Shown: one piece after another, positions 1 to 6,756 of the stretch
Layout of the letters: the number at the start of each line of letters is the position of its first letter
Numbering within the stretch: the first letter of the stretch is position 1
Position numbers and translations under genes: made by a program
Source of the DNA: Rickettsiaceae bacterium
GTDB lineage: Bacteria; Pseudomonadota; Alphaproteobacteria; Rickettsiales; Rickettsiaceae
DNA length: 7,546 bases
Assembly (NCBI GenBank): GCA_028372485.1
Contig: JAOMYS010000049.1
Location: forward strand, 1 to 7,546
Reading direction: 5' to 3'
The notes under the pieces: model-generated
The model's database searches: none
Told to the model about the DNA's origin: nothing
Seen by the model: the letters and a program-made list of their open reading frames with translations, nothing else

Positions 1-1002
1 ATGAATAAAAATACAGAATATAATATAGCGATATTTAAAGACATATCTGAAGCTATTGAGGTAAAAGCAAGATTAGAATCTGATACATTATGGCTGTCTT
101 TAAAACAATTAGTGCAGCTTTTTGATAGAGACAAATCTGTTATTTCAAAGCATTTGAAGAATATATACGAAGAAGAGGAGTTGGTGCGTCATTCAACTGT
201 TGCAAAATTTGCAACAGTTCAAATTGAGTCTAATAAGACTGTCACTAGACAAATAGAATACTATAATTTAGATGCGATTATATCAGTTGGATATAGAGTA
301 AATTCAAAGCGTGGAGTTGAATTTAGGAAGTGGGCAAATAATGTTTTAAGAGATCATCTTATTAAGGGTTATACTTTTAATAATCATAGGTTGCAAAGTA
401 AAACCATAGATGAATTAAAACAAACGATAGACTTGTTGTCTGATACTCTAATAAGCAGAAAATCCATAAATCAAGAAGGCTCTGCTATATTATCACTGAT
501 TCAGGACTACACCAGAACTTGGCATGTTCTGGTGAAGTATGATGAAGATAATCTAAGTTTGCCACAAAGATCATCTGCAGAGACATTCTCTATCTCATAC
601 GAAGAATCTGTGAAAGCAATAGAATCTATCAAAAAAGAACTGCTTGCTAAAGATGAGGCAAGTAATTTATTTGGTCAAGAGAAGGCGTGTGAACTTAAAG
701 GTATTCTTGGTAGTATTTATCAGACATTTGATAGAAATGAGTTATATCCTAGTTTTGAAGAGAAGGCTGCACACTTAATTTATTTTATAATCAAGGATCA
801 TCCATTTAATGATGGAAACAAGAGAATAGCATGCCTACTATTTTTGCTCTTGCTTCGAAAGAATATATATTTATCTGTAAATGTACCTAGTCCTGAAGGT
901 TTAACTTCACTTGCAATATTAATTGCTGAGAGCAATCCAAATCAAAAAGAATTAATAATAAAGCTAATTACTAATTTGATAACAAAACGGGATATACATT
1001 AA
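1..1002 (+). CDS. RhuM-family protein with C-terminal Fic/Doc-type domain
   Basis: A 333-residue two-part protein. Residues about 18-130 resemble the RhuM (virulence protein) family: a DNA-binding-like segment 29-62 (WLSLKQLVQLF then KSVISKHLKNIYEEEEL), then the family hallmark YYNLDAIISVGYRVNSKRG (87-105). A linker of about 130-190 follows, and then a Fic/Doc fold with YQTFDRNELYPSFEEKAAHL (240-259) leading into the active-site loop HPFNDGNKR (267-275, His267, Asp271, Asn273). Fic/Doc enzymes transfer AMP or phosphate to hydroxyl side chains of target proteins; the target here is unknown. The loop has Lys274 where AMPylating Fic proteins usually have Gly, and Cys278 where they usually have Arg, so it is closer to Doc-like loops. 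The only Met is the first residue, which supports the start at base 1, although no upstream sequence is visible. It ends 2 nt before radA, implying co-transcription. RhuM-Fic fusions of this length are a known family architecture. Whether it acts as toxin, regulator or effector is inference. Confidence 0.9.
   Translation: MNKNTEYNIAIFKDISEAIEVKARLESDTLWLSLKQLVQLFDRDKSVISKHLKNIYEEEELVRHSTVAKFATVQIESNKTVTRQIEYYNLDAIISVGYRVNSKRGVEFRKWANNVLRDHLIKGYTFNNHRLQSKTIDELKQTIDLLSDTLISRKSINQEGSAILSLIQDYTRTWHVLVKYDEDNLSLPQRSSAETFSISYEESVKAIESIKKELLAKDEASNLFGQEKACELKGILGSIYQTFDRNELYPSFEEKAAHLIYFIIKDHPFNDGNKRIACLLFLLLLRKNIYLSVNVPSPEGLTSLAILIAESNPNQKELIIKLITNLITKRDIH
195..219. repeat. Perfect 12+1+12 bp palindrome inside the rhuM-fic gene
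   Basis: AACTGTTGCAAA (195-206), a single central A (207), and TTTGCAACAGTT (208-219) form a 25-bp palindrome with no mismatch. It encodes residues 65-73 (STVAKFATV) of the RhuM part. That stretch looks conserved in RhuM proteins as far as I recall, so codon choice and protein constraint may explain part of the symmetry. It could be an operator bound by the RhuM domain, another DNA-binding site, or chance; nothing in the sequence decides. Confidence 0.75.
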
Positions 1003-1004
1003 AT

Positions 1005-2339
1005 ATGAGCCGAGTAAAAAAACAATATTCTTGCGCAAGCTGCGGAAGCGTCAGTAGTAAGTGGGCAGGGCGGTGCATAGATTGTTTAGAGTGGGGAGCA
1101 ATTTCGGAAGAAACATTGTCTGCCAGTAAAATTATAGTACCAAAAACTGGGAGCGCTCAACAGTTAGACTCTTTATCGGGCGAGATAGAAGTTACATCAA
1201 GGGTTAAGACTCCAATTGAGGAGTTAAATAGAGTGCTTGGTGGTGGGCTTGTTAGTGGTTCTGCAATTCTAATTGGTGGTGACCCTGGAATAGGGAAATC
1301 AACATTATTGCTTCAGCTTTCTTCTAGTCTTACTCAAACTGATATGAGCTGTTTATATATTACGGGTGAGGAGTCAATTAATCAAATTAAGCTCAGAGCT
1401 AATAGGTTAGGCGTTACAAATGATAAAGCGAGATTGCTAGCATCTACTAATGTTGAAGATATAATCGCAACTATCGATGAACATAAGAAAAATACAGATG
1501 TAATAATAATTGATTCAATCCAAACAATGGTGACTAGTGACCTGTCTTCTGCGCCGGGTACGGTATCACAAATTAGAGCTACTTCTCATATACTTATCAA
1601 TTACATAAAGCAAAATAACATTACATTGTTGATTGCATGCCATGTGAATAAAGATGGTCAGCTTGCAGGTCCTAAGGTGCTTGAGCATATGGTAGATACA
1701 GTCTTGTATTTTGAAGGTGATCATAATAATCATTTCCGCATATTACGCTCTATCAAGAATCGTTTTGGCGGAGTGAATGAGATAGGTGTTTTTGAAATGA
1801 CGGCAAAAGGGTTGATGGAGATATCAAATCCTTCAGAATTATTTTTAATGGAGAGGGAAAATAATGTTAGTGGTAGTGCGGTATTTGCGGGTATTGAAGG
1901 GTCAAGACCGCTTCTTATAGAAATACAAGCACTGATTGCTCCAACCAACATGGCAACTCCCAGAAGGTCAGTTGTTGGATGGGATAATAACCGCCTATCT
2001 ATGATCATTGCAGTGCTTGGAGTACGTTTTGGTCTGAACCTTGCCTCGCATGAAGTATACTTAAGTGTTGCTGGGGGCTTACGCATTACAGAGCCTGCTG
2101 CAGACCTTGCAGTTGCTGCTGCTCTTATTTCTGCAGCGAGTAATACACCGCTTCCCCAAGGGAGTATTTTTTTTGGCGAAGTAGGTCTGTCTGGGGAAGT
2201 GAGAAAAGTATCGCAAACAGATGCAAGGGTAAAAGAGTCGAGCAAACTAGGTTTTAAGGAAATATACTGCTGCTCTAAGGAGAATTTTAATGGTCTTCAC
2301 CCAATTATGCATTTGAATCAGTTGAAGGGACTGGTGTAA
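1005..2339 (+). CDS. radA: DNA repair/recombination protein RadA (Sms)
   Basis: RadA is a hexameric DnaB-like ATPase that helps process recombination intermediates by branch migration together with RecA. All family parts are present at normal length (444 aa; about 460 in E. coli). There is an N-terminal zinc finger Cys10-x2-Cys13 and Cys24-x2-Cys27, a RecA-like ATPase core with Walker A GGDPGIGKST (91-100, Lys98) and Walker B VIIID (166-170), and the RadA-specific KNRFG motif (251-255). A Lon-protease-like C-terminal domain (about 285-444) includes TEPAADLA (362-369) and FGEVGLSGEVR (390-400). As is normal for RadA, the serine of the Lon active site is not conserved (Ala at that place), so no protease activity is expected. 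The ATG lies 2 nt after the stop of the rhuM-fic gene and has no clear Shine-Dalgarno sequence, which suggests translational coupling or reinitiation. No convincing terminator follows the gene. Confidence 0.97.
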   Translation: MSRVKKQYSCASCGSVSSKWAGRCIDCLEWGAISEETLSASKIIVPKTGSAQQLDSLSGEIEVTSRVKTPIEELNRVLGGGLVSGSAILIGGDPGIGKSTLLLQLSSSLTQTDMSCLYITGEESINQIKLRANRLGVTNDKARLLASTNVEDIIATIDEHKKNTDVIIIDSIQTMVTSDLSSAPGTVSQIRATSHILINYIKQNNITLLIACHVNKDGQLAGPKVLEHMVDTVLYFEGDHNNHFRILRSIKNRFGGVNEIGVFEMTAKGLMEISNPSELFLMERENNVSGSAVFAGIEGSRPLLIEIQALIAPTNMATPRRSVVGWDNNRLSMIIAVLGVRFGLNLASHEVYLSVAGGLRITEPAADLAVAAALISAASNTPLPQGSIFFGEVGLSGEVRKVSQTDARVKESSKLGFKEIYCCSKENFNGLHPIMHLNQLKGLV

Positions 2340-2391
2340 GATAAATTAATTTTTCAACAACGAATTTTTTCAAAGTTATTTCTTAATAAGA

Positions 2392-2420
2392 TTTACCTAA
2401 GTAATCTACTATCCTATACT
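2392..2420 (+). promoter_or_regulatory. Candidate sigma-70 type promoter for the uvrD-type gene
   Basis: TTTACC (2392-2397) and TATACT (2415-2420) lie 17 nt apart, matching the -35 and -10 consensus at 4 of 6 and 5 of 6 positions. Transcription would start near 2427, giving a leader of about 35 nt before the ATG at 2463. The spacing is ideal, but AT-rich sequence yields such matches by chance, so this is a prediction only. Confidence 0.45.
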
Positions 2421-2446
2421 AGGCTTATATTTAGAAGGATAGTAGA
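2405..2446. repeat. 11-bp inverted repeat straddling the candidate -10 box upstream of uvrD
   Basis: TCTACTATCCT (2405-2415) and AGGATAGTAGA (2436-2446) are perfect reverse complements separated by 20 nt. The left arm ends in the first base of the TATACT box, and the right arm ends 16 nt before the uvrD start codon, overlapping its only Shine-Dalgarno-like bases (AGAGG, 2444-2448). It could be an operator for a dimeric repressor. In a read-through transcript from radA it could be an RNA hairpin hiding the ribosome binding site. No U-run follows, so it does not look like an intrinsic terminator for radA. Confidence 0.65.
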
Positions 2447-2462
2447 GGCATATTGTATCATT

Positions 2463-4631
2463 ATGGATAACAACTTAAATTTACAGCAATCTGAGGCTGC
2501 ACGTTACACTGAGGGACCTCTTCTTGTGCTTGCTGGTGCTGGCACTGGAAAGACGAAGGTATTGACGTGCCGTATAGCGCATATCATTGAGCAAAACTTA
2601 GCGTACCCATCTAATATTTTAGCTGTGACTTTTACCAATAAGGCTGCGAAAGAGATGAAGGAGAGGGTGAATAATATCATCCATGCAGATGGGCTTGCAA
2701 TTGGTACATTTCATTCTATAGCAGCTAGAATGCTTAGGTCTCATGTTAATTTGCTTAATCTGGAGCTTACAAATAGCTTTACTATTATTAACCAGGATGA
2801 TCAAATCAAGCTCGTTAAAAACATTCAAGTACAAAATAATATTGATGTTAAGCAATATGCTCCTAAAATAATTCACGCAATAATTTCAAAATGGAAGGAT
2901 CAAGGGTTATTACCTGAAAAATTGGGTGATTCAGACTTTGCATCTCCTAGTCACAAGATGGCGCAGTTTGTATATACCGAATATCAAAAGCAAATGCATG
3001 CATCTAATGTAGTTGATTTTGGTGATTTGCTGCTCTATTGCAATCAGATTTTGATAAATAATCCAGACGTGCTTGATCATTATCAAAATAAGTTTAAATA
3101 CATACTTATTGATGAGTATCAAGATACTAATGCTGTACAATATGTATGGGCAAGAATGCTTGCAGAAAAACATAAGAATATTTGCTGCGTTGGTGATGAT
3201 GATCAGTCAATATATAGCTGGCGTGGTGCTGAGGTTAAGAATATTTTACGTTTTGAGAAGGACTTCCCAAATGCAAAAGTAATAAAGTTAGAGCAAAATT
3301 ATCGCTCCACCTCTTACATTTTAGAGGCTGCATCAAGCATTATTACCAATAATAGAAAGAGGCATGGTAAAAAATTATGGACAGATAGCAAGGGCGGGGA
3401 AAAAATAAAAGTTATTTCATGCTGGAATGATAAAGAAGAAGCAAGATTCATTGCGACTCGAATAACAAATGTGACAGCTGCTAGCAAATATAAAGCAAGT
3501 CAAATTGCAATTCTTGTGCGTGCTGGATTTCAAACAAGGGCTTTTGAGGAGATATTTATAAGCAATGCTATTCCATACCAGATAATAGGGGGATTGCGCT
3601 TTTATGAAAGGATGGAGATAAGAGATATTTTAGCTTATATCAGGCTTGCTATTAATCATGGAGATAATCTGGCGCTGGAGAGAATTATTAATGTTCCTAA
3701 GCGATCTATAGGAAATGTTACCTTGAAAAAGATAAAAGATTATTCTGCTGAAGAAGATTTATCAGTATTTGATTCTCTACTTGCAATGCTTGCGAATGAT
3801 ATGTTCAAGGGAAGAACAAAGGATAATCTGGAACAGTTTGCAAGCCTTATTAAAGTAGCTGGAGAAAAATATCAGAGAGAATCTGCGTTTGAAGTTACAA
3901 AGTTCATTTTAAATGAGTCAAATTATCTTCCGATATTAAAAGAGGAAAAAACAGAGGAGTCTAGATCTAGGATAGAAAATATTAACGAGATGCTAAAAGC
4001 AATAGATGAATTTGATAATATCAATGAGTTTGTTGAACACTCCAGTCTAGTAATGGATAATGACTCCCTAGAGTCTGATTTTGGTGGAACAGTTAAGGTA
4101 ATGACTCTGCATGCTGCAAAAGGACTAGAGTTTGATCTCGTATTCTTACCAGGTTGGGAGGAAAATGTTTTTCCGCATCAAAGGGCATTATCAGAGGATG
4201 GAGATAAAGGGTTAGAAGAAGAAAGGCGCATAGCTTATGTTGGAATCACTAGAGCGAAGCAAGAGCTGTATATAACGTACGCAGAGAGACGTAGGGTTTT
4301 TGCAGAATTTATTGACTCTATGCCATCAAGATTTTTATCTGAAATTCCAAAAGAATTATATGATAAGTTGTCTTCGACAAATAACCTCAATTATACAGCC
4401 TCACGTCATAGCTTTTCCATGCAATCTAATTCCAATATTTCTAAAGCTAGATATAACAAAGTAAATGAAGTGTCAGTAATAATTTCTAAAAATAAACTAG
4501 GGAGTAAAGTAAAACATCAGAAATTTGGCTCTGGTATTATAGTTAGAAAAAATGGCGATAGTTTAGATGTAGCTTTTGAGAATGTTGGGCTTAAAACTAT
4601 CAAGGAATCATATGTTACTGTTATTACATAG
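2463..4631 (+). CDS. uvrD: UvrD/PcrA-type superfamily 1A 3'-5' DNA helicase
   Basis: An ATP-dependent helicase that acts in nucleotide excision repair, mismatch repair and removal of RecA or stalled polymerase from DNA. The length (722 aa) equals that of E. coli UvrD (about 720). Motifs in order: Q motif LNLQQSEA (5-12), Walker A AGAGTGKT (24-31), motif Ia AVTFTNKAAKEM (54-65), motif II ILIDEYQDTN (214-223), motif III VGDDDQSIYSWRGA (243-256), motif IV LEQNYRS (276-282), motif V VMTLHAAKGLEFD (546-558) and motif VI EEERRIAYVGITRAK (585-599). The C-terminal segment (about 679-722, with KVKHQKFGSGII at 682-693) resembles the Tudor-like tail of PcrA/UvrD that contacts RNA polymerase; this argues for UvrD/PcrA over Rep. 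The ATG gives the expected short lead-in before the Q motif. The ribosome binding site is weak and far (AGAGG about 14 nt upstream). It is probably transcribed separately from radA, from the promoter at 2392-2420. UvrD and PcrA cannot be told apart by sequence alone. Confidence 0.96.
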   Translation: MDNNLNLQQSEAARYTEGPLLVLAGAGTGKTKVLTCRIAHIIEQNLAYPSNILAVTFTNKAAKEMKERVNNIIHADGLAIGTFHSIAARMLRSHVNLLNLELTNSFTIINQDDQIKLVKNIQVQNNIDVKQYAPKIIHAIISKWKDQGLLPEKLGDSDFASPSHKMAQFVYTEYQKQMHASNVVDFGDLLLYCNQILINNPDVLDHYQNKFKYILIDEYQDTNAVQYVWARMLAEKHKNICCVGDDDQSIYSWRGAEVKNILRFEKDFPNAKVIKLEQNYRSTSYILEAASSIITNNRKRHGKKLWTDSKGGEKIKVISCWNDKEEARFIATRITNVTAASKYKASQIAILVRAGFQTRAFEEIFISNAIPYQIIGGLRFYERMEIRDILAYIRLAINHGDNLALERIINVPKRSIGNVTLKKIKDYSAEEDLSVFDSLLAMLANDMFKGRTKDNLEQFASLIKVAGEKYQRESAFEVTKFILNESNYLPILKEEKTEESRSRIENINEMLKAIDEFDNINEFVEHSSLVMDNDSLESDFGGTVKVMTLHAAKGLEFDLVFLPGWEENVFPHQRALSEDGDKGLEEERRIAYVGITRAKQELYITYAERRRVFAEFIDSMPSRFLSEIPKELYDKLSSTNNLNYTASRHSFSMQSNSNISKARYNKVNEVSVIISKNKLGSKVKHQKFGSGIIVRKNGDSLDVAFENVGLKTIKESYVTVIT

Positions 4632-4699
4632 GTATTGCCTAATAAATTCTCTGCAATTATTCTACTCCTAGTGTTTATCTTCTGTAAGCAACTACGTCT

Positions 4700-4813
4700 C
4701 TGTCATTCCGTAAGCGACTGCTAAGGGAGCTATACGGAATCTCTTAACAGCTAGATTCTCCCTGCTTCAGAGATCTCGTATAACTCGCAAAACGCTCATT
4801 TACGAGATGACAG
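4700..4813. repeat. 114-bp imperfect palindrome of two mirrored hairpin modules (REPIN/MITE-like)
   Basis: The element is symmetric about 4756/4757 without gaps: the two 57-bp arms match at 34 positions, 32 of them in the outer 45. The ends are CTGTCATTCCGTAA (4700-4713) and TTACGAGATGACAG (4800-4813), 12 of 14 complementary. An inner block, GAGCTATACGGAATCTCT (4727-4744), pairs with 4769-4786 at 15 of 18. Each arm also folds on itself with an 8-bp stem and a 20-nt loop: ATTCCGTA (4705-4712) with TACGGAAT (4733-4740), and ATCTCGTA (4773-4780) with TACGAGAT (4801-4808). Two paired positions differ between the arms, and both strands of each stem changed together. Dispersed palindromic repeats between genes are well known in Rickettsiales. 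Calling this one mobile is inference, since only one full copy is visible and no clear target duplication flanks it. It could also end or stabilise the uvrD transcript, starting 69 nt after its stop. Confidence 0.82.
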
Positions 4814-4845
4814 GTTGAGGACTTTCATATATTAATACTCGAATT

Positions 4846-4856
4846 TACGGAATCTC
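4846..4856. repeat. Short partial copy of the palindrome arm
   Basis: TACGGAATCTC here is identical to 4733-4743 in the left arm of the 114-bp element, 33 nt beyond that element's right end. Eleven identical bases so close by suggest a decayed second module or a truncated tandem copy, but chance is not excluded. Confidence 0.4.
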
Positions 4857-5049
4857 GCAGGAGTTTTCTCAGTTTTTCGATAGCTGTACTGACAACGACA
4901 CAAAGGTTCGAGCAATGCGTTTGCAAAACCATCAACGAATTACTTGATTAATTGGCCAAAATCTTATAGCTTGCTACCTTATGGTTACATAGGTAAGCAC
5001 CCTGATGTTACTTTAATGTGTCTTTTTAGGTAATTTATATCAATTATTC

Positions 5050-6750
5050 ATGAATAATAATCTTATAAATTTGGTATTAGCAATCATACTATCAGTACTA
5101 ATCATTTTTGGCTGGCAGTTTTTTTACGAAAAGCCACGGCTTGCAAAAATTGCAGATGAAACAAAGATTTATAATCAGCAGATAAAATCTATCAAAAAAA
5201 ATACAACTAAAGCTTCTACTGAACCTATGTTCGAAAGAAGTAAAGCTATTCAATCATCAAAGCGTGTTAATATAAAGTCAAAATTATTGTCTGGTTCTAT
5301 TTCATTAAAAGGTGCTAGATTTGATGATCTATCTCTTTTGCAATATCACAAAAATATCACTAAAGATAGTGGTGTAGTTGAGCTTTTTTCTCCTTCTAAT
5401 TCTGATAATTCGTATTTTGCAGAAGTTGGTTGGCTAGGAAATGATAGTAATATCACGCTCCCAGATTCGTCAACAATCTGGAATGCTGATAAAGAAATTC
5501 TATCTGAGAGAGAAACGGTGAATTTATATTGGATCAATCCAGAAAATGTAAAATTCAGAATATCAATCAGTTTAGATGAAAATTATCTTTTTACTATAAA
5601 GCAATCTACTGAGAATAAATCCATCAAGCCTATTTCAATGCAGTATTTCGCCTTGATTAACCGTGTATATGACGAAAATTCTGACAGAATGATGAATATA
5701 CTCCACCAAGGTATGATAGGTTCTATCGCTGGTGAACTTAAAGAATATACATATGAATCTGTAAAAAAAGAGAAGAAAAATAATTTCCCTAAAAATGATG
5801 TGAATTGGCTTGGAATCACTGATAAATACTGGTTATCTGCATTTATTCCAGACCCCAAGGGACTATATACTGCTAACTATAGTTACGCAATTAAAGCCGG
5901 TAAAGATAGGTATCAGTCAGATATTATCTCTCCATTGCAAATTGTAGAATCTGGCGGTACTTTTGAGTTAACCCATCGCTTATTTGCAGGCCCTAAAAAG
6001 GTTAATCTGTTAGATAAATATGAAGAAGAATATAGTGTTAAGCTGTTTGACCGTGCAATTGATTTTGGATGGTTCTACATTCTTACAAAACCTATCTTCA
6101 ATGCTATGAATTTTTTCTACAGCTATGTTGGAAATTTCGGTATAAGCATAATGGTAGTAACAGTTCTGATTAAATTAGCAATGCTTCCTTTAGCTAATAA
6201 ATCTTACCGTTCTATGAAAAAAATGAAGAAGCTACAACCAAATATGGAGCGTCTGAAAGAATTATATTCTGATGATAAAGCAAGATTAAATCAAGAGATA
6301 ATGGCTTTGTATAAGAAAGAAAAGGTCAATCCTGTTAGTGGTTGCCTGCCTTTGCTTGTTCAAATACCAGTGTTCTTTTCCATATATAAGGTGCTGTATG
6401 TCACTATTGAAATGAGACACGCACCATTTTTTGGTTGGATTCATGACCTATCTGCTCCTGATCCTACTTCTGTGTTTAACATGTTTGGAATATTACCATT
6501 TTCTCCTCCAGGCTTTTTGATGATAGGGATATGGCCAATCATTATGGCATGTACTATGTTTTTGCAGCAAAGGATGAGTCCTACGCCTTCTGATCCAGTA
6601 CAAGCCCAGGTGATGAAATTTATGCCTCTAATGTTCCTATTTATGTTTAGTGGATTTCCATCTGGATTATTAATATACTGGTCTTGGAATAATGTTCTTT
6701 CTATTGCTCAACAATCCTATATTAATAAATTAGATACAAGTAGTGAGTGA
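5050..6750 (+). CDS. yidC: Membrane protein insertase YidC
   Basis: YidC (Oxa1 family) inserts and folds inner-membrane proteins, alone or with SecYEG. At 566 aa it has the full Gram-negative layout (E. coli 548 aa). There is an uncleaved N-terminal membrane segment (about 6-25) starting MNNNLINLV, a charged linker, the large periplasmic domain (about 75-325), and the conserved Oxa1 core (about 335-558). The core shows the membrane segment with GNFGISIMVV (361-370), the cytoplasmic coiled hairpin from KKLQPNMERL (393-402) to MALYKKEKVNPVSGCLPLLVQ (418-438), then FFGWIHDLSAPDP (460-472), QQRMSPTPSDP (506-516), MKFMPLMF (522-529) and FPSGLLIYW (536-544). Lys375 sits where E. coli has the groove arginine (Arg366); a lysine there keeps the positive charge. 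The start fits other YidC N-termini, but no good Shine-Dalgarno sequence precedes it (AGG about 20 nt upstream). It is followed after 6 nt by engB, so the two are probably one operon. Confidence 0.97.
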   Translation: MNNNLINLVLAIILSVLIIFGWQFFYEKPRLAKIADETKIYNQQIKSIKKNTTKASTEPMFERSKAIQSSKRVNIKSKLLSGSISLKGARFDDLSLLQYHKNITKDSGVVELFSPSNSDNSYFAEVGWLGNDSNITLPDSSTIWNADKEILSERETVNLYWINPENVKFRISISLDENYLFTIKQSTENKSIKPISMQYFALINRVYDENSDRMMNILHQGMIGSIAGELKEYTYESVKKEKKNNFPKNDVNWLGITDKYWLSAFIPDPKGLYTANYSYAIKAGKDRYQSDIISPLQIVESGGTFELTHRLFAGPKKVNLLDKYEEEYSVKLFDRAIDFGWFYILTKPIFNAMNFFYSYVGNFGISIMVVTVLIKLAMLPLANKSYRSMKKMKKLQPNMERLKELYSDDKARLNQEIMALYKKEKVNPVSGCLPLLVQIPVFFSIYKVLYVTIEMRHAPFFGWIHDLSAPDPTSVFNMFGILPFSPPGFLMIGIWPIIMACTMFLQQRMSPTPSDPVQAQVMKFMPLMFLFMFSGFPSGLLIYWSWNNVLSIAQQSYINKLDTSSE

Positions 6751-6756
6751 TCTTTT

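Larger units (their letters stand above)
4632..5049. other. 418-nt intergenic region with palindromic element; no intact gene seen
   Basis: This gap between uvrD and yidC holds a 114-bp palindromic element at 4700-4813 and an 11-bp partial copy (TACGGAATCTC) at 4846-4856. A direct repeat, GTAAGCAACT (4684-4693) and GTAAGCGACT (4710-4719), spans the left end of the element. A smaller imperfect hairpin, TGCTACCT (4972-4979) with AGGTAAGCA (4991-4999, one bulged A), lies about 50 nt before yidC. On the + strand 4893-5033 is open in one frame for 46 codons but has no start codon near its beginning and no recognisable similarity; it may be a gene remnant or chance. No convincing promoter or Shine-Dalgarno sequence for yidC was found. 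No tRNA or terminator with a U-run was seen. Confidence 0.7.

Noticed and set aside
1730..2245. Long open frame on the - strand inside radA (171 codons)
   Set aside because: It lies wholly opposite a complete radA with all motifs; its translation is low in recognisable domains and is explained as the antisense shadow of radA codons.
2340..2380. Two near-identical T-rich stretches (AATTTTTCAA and AATTTTTTCAA) after radA as a terminator
   Set aside because: No GC-rich stem precedes the T runs; the similarity is low-complexity AT sequence.
2619..3282. Three short open frames (85, 80 and 69 codons) overlapping the uvrD coding region
   Set aside because: They overlap conserved helicase motifs in the real frame and have odd composition; they are shadows of uvrD.
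3961..3970. CTAGATCTAG palindrome inside uvrD
   Set aside because: A 10-bp palindrome is expected by chance in several kilobases and has no context suggesting a site.
4700..4813. tRNA gene or CRISPR repeat in the hairpin-rich intergenic region
   Set aside because: There is no cloverleaf with T-loop and anticodon arrangement, and no regularly spaced direct repeats with spacers; the symmetry is inverted, not direct.
4972..4999. Imperfect hairpin before yidC as a riboswitch or attenuator
   Set aside because: Only 8 pairs with a bulge, no U-run and no recognisable ligand-binding core; too weak to name, so only mentioned in the intergenic entry.
5346..5858. Two - strand open frames within yidC
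   Set aside because: Antisense to the periplasmic domain of an intact yidC, with no recognisable protein features.
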